Assembly (NCBI RefSeq): GCF_014207135.1
Contig: NZ_JACHCC010000016.1
Location: 39,148-103,147, forward strand
Length of the DNA stretch: 64,000 bases
Reading direction: 5' to 3'
Source: Pedobacter cryoconitis
Lineage (GTDB): Bacteria > Bacteroidota > Bacteroidia > Sphingobacteriales > Sphingobacteriaceae
How positions within the stretch are numbered: position 1 is the first letter of the stretch; the number at the start of each line of letters is the position of its first letter. The notes under the pieces were generated by a model. That model saw only the letters and a program-made list of their open reading frames with translations. It was not told the DNA's origin and searched no databases. Shown piece by piece: positions 53,954 through 61,400 of the stretch. A program made the translations under genes and the position numbers.

Positions 53954-55266
53954 TGATCAACTGGTTTAAGGAGTTTATACAACAAAAAGGCAATTCCGAT
54001 TATAGAAAAATAGATCAGACCTAGCTTGATGTTAAAGATGAACATGGCTATGATCGACCCGGTAGCGATGATTAAAGAGATGACTGGCAAGGCAGGGTAA
54101 AGAGGAACACGGAAAGGGCGGTGCAGTTCTGGTTCCCGGTTTCTTAAAACAATGATCGAAATCATGGAAATGATATACAGGGTCAGCGCTCCGAATACTG
54201 AGATAATAATGATTTCGGAGGTTTTACCGGATAACAAAGCAAAAATGCCAATGACCATGTTTCCAAACAGCGCATTTGCCGGAGTCTGGAATTTTGGAGA
54301 AATTTTTCCCAGAAAGGAAGGAATGTTGTGAGCACGTCCCATTTCATAAGTGGAGCGTCCGGCCGCCAGGATCAGCCCATGAAAAGAAGCTACAAGGCCA
54401 AACAAACCCACGGTAATCAGTAAATGATACATCAGGTGGTTGCTTCCTGTGATTTTTGCCAGTGCCAGAGGGAGCGGGGAGTCTGAAGTTTCGCCGCTGA
54501 TGCCGTTTTTGTAGACGATGGCTTCCCATCCGGCAATACCTGTGGCTGCTATGAAAATGAGGACACATAAGACAACAAGGGTGAATATGGCCCAGCCAAA
54601 GCCTTTACTGATGTCCTTTTGAGGATTTTTGGTTTCTTCGGCAACATTTGCCAGTCCTTCTATACCGAGAAAAAACCAGATGGCAAAGGGTATCGCTGCC
54701 AGCGCACCATCCCACCCATTAGGGAAAGAATTGTGCGTCAGGTTTGAGAGTTGAATTTTAGGAAGGGCAATGCCTGAAAAGAGCAATAATTCACCTACAG
54801 CGAGAACGGTGACAATGACTTCGAATGAAGCCGCAGCTTTAATACCATAAATATTGAGTGCGGTGAAGATGAGATAAATGACGATTGCACTGGCCAGGAT
54901 AGGAACAGTTGGGAAAAATGCATTAAAGTAGGCTCCGATGGCAAAAGCAATAGCGGGTGGGGCCAGGATGAATTCGACGATTTGAGCGATACCTGCTATA
55001 AAGCCGATGTTGTTGCCCATGGCTTTGTTGGCGTAATCAAATACTCCTCCTGCTTTTGGAATTGCACAGGCCAGTTCTGCGTAGCTGAAAGTAAAAGTTA
55101 CATACATCAGGGCAATGACAACTGTGGCAATTGCCATGCCGCCTGTACCGCCTTTTTCAAGGCCCAGATTCCAGCCGAAGTACATCCCTGAAATCACATA
55201 ACCTACTCCAAGTCCCCAAAGCATAAATGGAGTCAGTGTTTTCTTTAACCCCTTAGGTTCTGTCAT
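53950..55266 (-). CDS. APC-family permease, ethanolamine-permease-like
   Basis: A 438-residue, 12-helix inner-membrane transporter of the amino acid-polyamine-organocation superfamily. GYVISGMYFGWNLGLEKGG (about 18-36) at the first helix, FSYAELACAIPKAGGVFDYA (about 59-78), and FFLGIEGLANVAEETKNP are like the ethanolamine permease branch rather than PuuP or general amino-acid permeases. It is the first gene of the operon, so uptake of the substrate is the first step. No promoter box with a perfect match was seen in the 61 bp upstream. Confidence 0.85.
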   Translation of the reverse strand: MTEPKGLKKTLTPFMLWGLGVGYVISGMYFGWNLGLEKGGTGGMAIATVVIALMYVTFTFSYAELACAIPKAGGVFDYANKAMGNNIGFIAGIAQIVEFILAPPAIAFAIGAYFNAFFPTVPILASAIVIYLIFTALNIYGIKAAASFEVIVTVLAVGELLLFSGIALPKIQLSNLTHNSFPNGWDGALAAIPFAIWFFLGIEGLANVAEETKNPQKDISKGFGWAIFTLVVLCVLIFIAATGIAGWEAIVYKNGISGETSDSPLPLALAKITGSNHLMYHLLITVGLFGLVASFHGLILAAGRSTYEMGRAHNIPSFLGKISPKFQTPANALFGNMVIGIFALLSGKTSEIIIISVFGALTLYIISMISIIVLRNREPELHRPFRVPLYPALPVISLIIATGSIIAMFIFNIKLGLIYFSIIGIAFLLYKLLKPVDQ

Positions 55267-55327
55267 TTATGCTATGTTTAGTATGGAACTAAATATAATA
55301 TAAAGTATTTTAAAAAGTCATTTCAGA

Positions 55328-56356
55328 TTAACTTTTTCTTGTTGCTAACCAGTTAAAAGCAAATTGATGTACTTCATCACTTCGGTCAACCTTGGTTTCT
55401 TTTCCATCTTTTACCGTGATTTCCTGAAATCCATGGTTGCTGTTCGGATAAACTTTATAAGTGAGATTCTTTTTGCCTCTTCTCAAAAATTCCAGTTTAG
55501 CATAGTCTATATCAATAATGGTCTGATTGTTATCTTTTCCTCCAGCGACATATAAAATAGGAATATCAAGCTTAAGCATGTTTTCCAGAGGGGTGAATTG
55601 GGAGAAACTGCTCCATTTGAAGTAGGTTGCCCCAAACCATTTTTTATCAGTGGCTTTGGGATTAGCATAAATCTTTTCATATACCGTATATAATGAATCG
55701 ACTATTTGCTGGCCCTGCTCCTGAGTGATTTTATTTCTGTCGGCATCAAGCCTGGCATTGATTATAAAATCATACAGCTGATTTTGTGCATTTCCGACAA
55801 AGCAAACTATTTGGGTAACTTTTTTATTAAGTACTGCGACCATAGGAGCGACCTGAGATCCTTCGGAATACCCCATTACAACAATGTGTTTTTTGTCAAC
55901 TGGAATTTTCCTGATCAGGTAGTCAATGGCTTTTGATGCAGCGCCCGCACGCCATTGCAGGCTATAGAGACGATTATAAATCTCATTCTCCGGATAAAAT
56001 GGCTTACCTGATTCATAATGCAGGCTATCGCTAAAAGGCGTTCCAGGTTTGCTAATAAATACAATAGTGTAGTCCCTGGAATATTTTATGAAATCGAAAG
56101 CAATGGAGGTGTTATAATTTCCAGAGCTTTTACGGTAAAACAACGGATAATTACCAGAGCCATCAATATAAATCAGCAATGGTTTTTTTGCTGCCCCATT
56201 TGTTTTGGTTACATGGATGAGAACAGTTCCTAATTGCTTGTCTGCAAGTGTATAATGTTCAAAGTACTTTTCCCAGGGACTTTGCGCATGGGACCTGAGG
56301 CTTCCCAGAAGCAATAGGAGTACTGCTATTAATTTTAATGAAGAAGAGTTATTCAT
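55328..56356 (-). CDS. secreted alpha/beta hydrolase, function unknown
   Basis: A 342-residue exported protein with a signal peptide (about 1-24, ending SHAQ). The alpha/beta hydrolase nucleophile is Ser164 in MGYSEGSQVA; a likely Asp in VAGGKDNNQTIID and His in NSNHGFQEI complete the triad. It looks like a dienelactone-hydrolase or acyl-peptidase-type esterase; the substrate is unknown. It is on the same strand as the glutamylation operon but lies upstream of it with a 61-bp gap. Confidence 0.75.
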   Translation of the reverse strand: MNNSSSLKLIAVLLLLLGSLRSHAQSPWEKYFEHYTLADKQLGTVLIHVTKTNGAAKKPLLIYIDGSGNYPLFYRKSSGNYNTSIAFDFIKYSRDYTIVFISKPGTPFSDSLHYESGKPFYPENEIYNRLYSLQWRAGAASKAIDYLIRKIPVDKKHIVVMGYSEGSQVAPMVAVLNKKVTQIVCFVGNAQNQLYDFIINARLDADRNKITQEQGQQIVDSLYTVYEKIYANPKATDKKWFGATYFKWSSFSQFTPLENMLKLDIPILYVAGGKDNNQTIIDIDYAKLEFLRRGKKNLTYKVYPNSNHGFQEITVKDGKETKVDRSDEVHQFAFNWLATRKS

Positions 56357-56776
56357 CTGAGTTTATTTTCTGAGGCTCATTGGCCAGTGTAACATTCCAT
56401 TATACCAAGTATACTATTTTTCACGCAAATCCTTACGGCTAATTTCAGTCAGTTTTTAGAAATAACTAAATCTGTTTTGATGTCTTCTATTAGTGGTGAT
56501 GGCAACTAGCCAGTCTGGTAATGGTGGGTTTTTCTAGATTAACAATGATGTTACCAGTATTTGAAAATATATTTCAATAATATGTAATTATTATTTGTTT
56601 TTACGGTTTTTCTATGTGAAATTGTGTTTATTAATTAATTATTATTGACCTACTTAGTGTAAAAAATACCTTATCCGTAAGCTTTGTAACAAGAATATTA
56701 GTTTGTAATTTGTAAAAATCAAATAATTATAATATTGTTTATCTTAAAGTTAAATTAACCTGTAATTAACATCCCA
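56357..56776. other. 420-bp AT-rich intergenic region before the NRPS cluster
   Basis: No open frame or RNA gene is supported here. It separates the divergent alpha/beta hydrolase gene from the biosynthetic cluster and must hold the cluster promoter. Base composition becomes very AT-rich from about 56560, with runs of TAAT/ATTA. I found no exact TAnnTTTG box; near matches with wrong spacing are at about 56690 and 56703-56715. Confidence 0.6.
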
Positions 56777-58375
56777 ATGAAAAACATCGAAGTATTTCTT
56801 AAACCCAACGTCGTAATGGAGCCATTAATAGACAGATGGTATGCATGGAGTCACCTTATTTCTCCTGCAACTGCTGCTATGAATATAGCTGGCAGGCACC
56901 TTACTATAATGGAGTCTTATTTAATGGCACCGGAGCTTCATGCCGAGGCCGTCCTGAATCCCAAATTAAGAGGGGGCCCTTTTATGGACATACCTGTTGA
57001 AAGAGCTGAAGAAGTAAAAGTTATATATGAAGACACGTTATCGAGACAACAATCTGTATTGGGATTTTCAAAAGCAGTAAATAAATTAGATAAACTCTTA
57101 AAAGCTGATGCGACAGGTTTTGCAATGGAAGAGCTGTATGCCAATGTCCCTGAAGAACTTAAAGGATATGTAGAGTTGTATTACGATCGCAACAATAATG
57201 GAGGGTTCAGGTTCTTTGAACCTCTTTTATATGATAGTGCCTATTATAATAAAAGTTCTCAAAGTATGGCCTTCTGGATTACCGATAATGATCACAGACC
57301 TTTTTGTTTAAGTACGCCAAGATTAAATGACGAGCGTACCCTGAATTTAGAAATTCCGTTTGATCATGCTGGTATCGATGAACTGGCCAAAATGAAGAGA
57401 AGCCCTAAATCAATGGAATACATTAAAGAAATACTGGGCATTACTGAAGATCAGTCGGCGCTTTTTGAGACTTTCTTTACCACAACCCCTCCGCCTGTGT
57501 ATGAGAAGTATACAGGTGATAAGATCCGGATGCGGTATTTTGGACATGCTTGCATACTTGTAGAGACCAAGGATATCAGCATATTGGTTGATCCGCTGAT
57601 CAGTTATTATGGATATCATTCTGAGGTAGATCACTTCTCGGATGAAGATCTTCCTGATACTATTGACTATGTACTGATAACGCATAACCATCAGGACCAT
57701 ATCCTGTTTGAAACATTATTGCCTTTACGCCATAAAATTAAAAATATCATAGTGCCTAATACCTGCAGTGGAAAACTTCAGGATCCGGATTTAAAACTGA
57801 TGTTTAATCATATTGGTTTTCATAACGTGACCTCCATCAATGAAATGGAGTCCATCAAATTTGCCGATGCAGTGATTACAGGAATGCCTTTTACAGGCGA
57901 ACACAGCGACTTGAATATCTTAACGAAGGCTTGTTATTTTGTACAGTTCGGAGGTTTTAAAATAGCCTTTTTTGCCGATTCAAGGATCATGGAACCACAA
58001 TTGTATGCCCACGTTCAGAAGAAACTGGGGGATATTGATGTTATTTTCCTGGGAATGGAATGTGATGGTGCCCCTTTATCGTGGTTGTACGGACAATTGC
58101 TTACCCAAAAGCTGCCCCGGGACCAGGATAACAGCAGAAGACTGTCAGGTTCTGATTGTAAAAAAGGAATGTCCCTGGTGAATATCTTCAATCCCAAAGA
58201 AGTTTACGTTTATGCAATGGGCCAGGAGCCCTGGGTTGAATTTATAAGTAGTATCAAATATACTGATGAATCAAATCCGATTGTTCAATCCAACAAGTTG
58301 ATAGAAGAGTGTAAAAGCAGAGGAATTGTTGCTGAACGATTATTTGGAGAAAGAGAAATATTATATAACAAATAA
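56777..58375 (+). CDS. CmlA-like diiron beta-hydroxylase (metallo-beta-lactamase fold) acting on an NRPS-bound amino acid
   Basis: A 532-residue protein with an N-terminal domain (about 1-245) and a C-terminal metallo-beta-lactamase fold (about 250-532). Metal ligands are visible: His303, His305, Asp307 and His308 in THNHQDH, Glu375 in TGEHSDL, and Asp401 in FFADSR. The Glu in place of the usual metallo-lactamase His, the length, and the two-domain form fit CmlA, the O2-dependent diiron enzyme that beta-hydroxylates a carrier-bound amino acid in chloramphenicol synthesis. FrsH-type hydroxylases are relatives. It lies 58 bp before an NRPS gene, as expected. A plain hydrolase is less likely. 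Confidence 0.82.
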   Translation: MKNIEVFLKPNVVMEPLIDRWYAWSHLISPATAAMNIAGRHLTIMESYLMAPELHAEAVLNPKLRGGPFMDIPVERAEEVKVIYEDTLSRQQSVLGFSKAVNKLDKLLKADATGFAMEELYANVPEELKGYVELYYDRNNNGGFRFFEPLLYDSAYYNKSSQSMAFWITDNDHRPFCLSTPRLNDERTLNLEIPFDHAGIDELAKMKRSPKSMEYIKEILGITEDQSALFETFFTTTPPPVYEKYTGDKIRMRYFGHACILVETKDISILVDPLISYYGYHSEVDHFSDEDLPDTIDYVLITHNHQDHILFETLLPLRHKIKNIIVPNTCSGKLQDPDLKLMFNHIGFHNVTSINEMESIKFADAVITGMPFTGEHSDLNILTKACYFVQFGGFKIAFFADSRIMEPQLYAHVQKKLGDIDVIFLGMECDGAPLSWLYGQLLTQKLPRDQDNSRRLSGSDCKKGMSLVNIFNPKEVYVYAMGQEPWVEFISSIKYTDESNPIVQSNKLIEECKSRGIVAERLFGEREILYNK

Positions 58376-58433
58376 CTGGTTTCCCCGGCCAGCACACATT
58401 TTACCAGAATCATATCTACCAACCCCACAACCT

Positions 58434-61400
58434 ATGGGGATAAAAAAACAAATCCAAATGACAACTTATTCTAATAAATTTCCATTGCATCCTGCTCAAC
58501 AGGATGTATATATTGATCAGTTATTTAATTCGGACAGTCCGCACTACAATATCAATTGTTACTTTAAAATTACCGGCGCATTGGCCGTTGATAAATTTAT
58601 CGAGGCTGTAATTTCTTCTCATGCTGTTTTTGATGTTTTTAAAATGGCTATCGGAGCAGATGATTTTGTTCCCAATTATGAGTTAGTTGATGATGACCGC
58701 CTGAGCGTTCAGCGCATTGATTTCAGTCATCAAGATCATCCCGCCGAATCTATTCGCCAATGGATACATAACGAGGGTAATCAACCTTTTGTAATTGAAA
58801 AATCAAACTTACTTGTAGAACAACATTTACTCAGGGTATCGGATACTGAACACTATTATCACTTTAAATTCCATCATATGCTTTTTGATGGCTATAGTGT
58901 TAAAATCTGGTCAAATTATATTTCCAGGAAATACAAGAGCCTGTTGAATAATGATGGTGAAGTCTTTACAGCGCCTTCCTATTTATCAGCAATAGAAAAG
59001 GCCATCGCTTATAAACAGTCCGATGCCTATAAAGCCAGTGGTGTATATTGGAAGGATAAAATTGGCGCTAAACCATCCTCTGTCCTTCAGCGCAGATTTG
59101 ATGTGATTAATAAATCTGGAAAAGAAAGTGCCCTTTATATTTATGCACTACAAAGTGATGAACAAAGACAATTAGAGCAGTTAGCCACTAATTGCGGGGT
59201 GAGTATCCAGCATTTAACGATAGCTGCAATGGCCATCTATCTGGCAAAAATGTATGGACAGGAGACCTCTTTTTTTGGAACACCATCTCATAAGAGAAAG
59301 CAAAAACAACTCAGAGAGATTTTAGGGATGTTTTCGGGAATAGTTCCGGTTAAAGGAACTTATCAGTCTGAGATTAAACTCATAGATTTTATAAAAAGTA
59401 TCAGCCGTTCTCAAAGAACAGATCATAGTCATCTTGAATATCTGGTCAGTGATTTAAGCAGGGATTTTAAACATGATCCTGTAGACGGGCCATTCTTTGA
59501 AATTATTGTCAATTATGTGGTGTTTGGCGAATTGCTTGATTTAGGGCCGGATATCCAGACAGCCTATTCATTGGCTTATAGCGAATATCAAAAGGCCCCT
59601 TTAGAAATCATGTGGCTCGAATATGGAGATAAACAGCCTTTGGAACTTAGTATAGGATTCCGATACGAGTACTTTCAGTTAGCTGAAATTGAGTTGCTTT
59701 TGAAAGAATTATTATCCATCCTTAAACAGTTTGATCAGAAGCTTGAACAACCTGTCGGAAATATTCAGGTTAACGCCGGAATGGGAATTCCTGCATTTGT
59801 GAAAGCAGGCAGCAATCCGGTAAGCAGGAACGAGGCTACAAAAGAGAAACTAGAAAAAACATATGCTGATTGCCATTTAAAAGATATCAGGGAGCAGGCA
59901 AAAACAAATGATCTTTCTTTAGATGGCCTATTTTTAGGGGCTTATCTATTTGTACTGGACCTGTTTTCAGATCAGGACGAAATCAACCTGAATATATCGA
60001 TAAATAGTGGAGAAATTGATGAAAGTAATGTGGTTTTCAGCCATAAACGGGCGGTGGATTTCTCTACCTGGCAAGCTTATTTTGCAAAGGTCGAACAGGG
60101 TTTGTCTGAGCTCAGAAAGCGTAAAACTGCCTTTTCTGGTATTAAAATTACAAGTGGTTACCTGGATTGCCTGATCAGTCCGGAAGAAGGTCTGCTGTTT
60201 GTCAGTTATGAACTGAGCGGAGCACTTAAAGGTGGTAAAACACTGACTGATGTTCAACTTTATTTTGAGCAGGTGCTAAATGCTTACAGGAACCATTATG
60301 ATGAGCAGGTTATAGCTGTTTCGGTGTTGCCTGCACAGGAACTGAGTTTATTAAACAATTTTAACCGGACAGATTTTGCTTATCCGCATGACAAGACACT
60401 GGTAGAACTATTCCAGATGCAGGCTGAGCAAACCCCGGATGCAGTTGCAGTGGTCTATTCTGATCAGCAGTTAACTTACAGGGAACTTGACGAGCAAAGT
60501 AATCAGTTTGGAAATTATCTTCGCCGGGCAGGTGTCCGCGAAGAGATGCTGGTGCCAGTTTGTATAGATCGTTCTCTGGATATGATCATGAGTATCCTGG
60601 GTATTCTGAAAGCTGGCGGAGCTTATATTCCGGTTGATCCGGAGTATCCTGAGGATCGTATCAGTTTTATGATTGATGATGCAGGCGCGACTATTGTAGT
60701 TTGCAGTGAGGATACCAAAGCTTTACTGGCTTATCATGCAGGGATCCGGGTGATTTCAATAGATGGCGACCGGGAACTGATCTCGCAGGAATCATGGTCA
60801 CCAGTGCCGGCTATTCTTCGCGCAGATAATTTGTGTTATGTCATGTATACTTCAGGTTCTACCGGCAGGCCTAAAGGCGTAATGATTGCGCATAGAAATG
60901 TAATCAATCTGGTCAGTGACCGTCAACGGACTTTAAAGGTAGCTCCTGGTGATAGAGTGGCCTCATTTACAAATTACACTTTTGACCCTTTTGTAGAGCA
61001 GTTGTTCGTGGCTTTGCTGCACGGTGGAAGACTGGTACTCATACCCAGGGAAGTATTGCTGGATAGCAATGCGGTTCTTGCTATTCTGGAAAGAGAGCAG
61101 GTTACTTATGTGCTAAATACACCTGGTTTTTTAAGTAATATACCTCCGGAAAAGCTTCCGGGTAGCCTGAGAGACCTGATGGCTGGTGGAGATCGTTGTA
61201 CGACTTTACTGGCGCAGTGTTTTACCACGCGTCCGGGACTGAAGTTTTCCAATGCCTATGGTCCGACTGAGTGTACAATAACTTCTACGGTCTATCACTA
61301 CGATGAAAATGATGATAATGGCGAGTATTTGCCGATTGGTAAACCGGTAGGCAATACGCAGATCTATATACTGGGGCCAGGAGGTAATTTATTGCCCTTA

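Noticed and set aside
59967..60257. Open frame of 96 codons on the minus strand
   Set aside because: It lies wholly inside the NRPS gene, opposite to a well-supported protein with clear domains; it has no recognisable motif.
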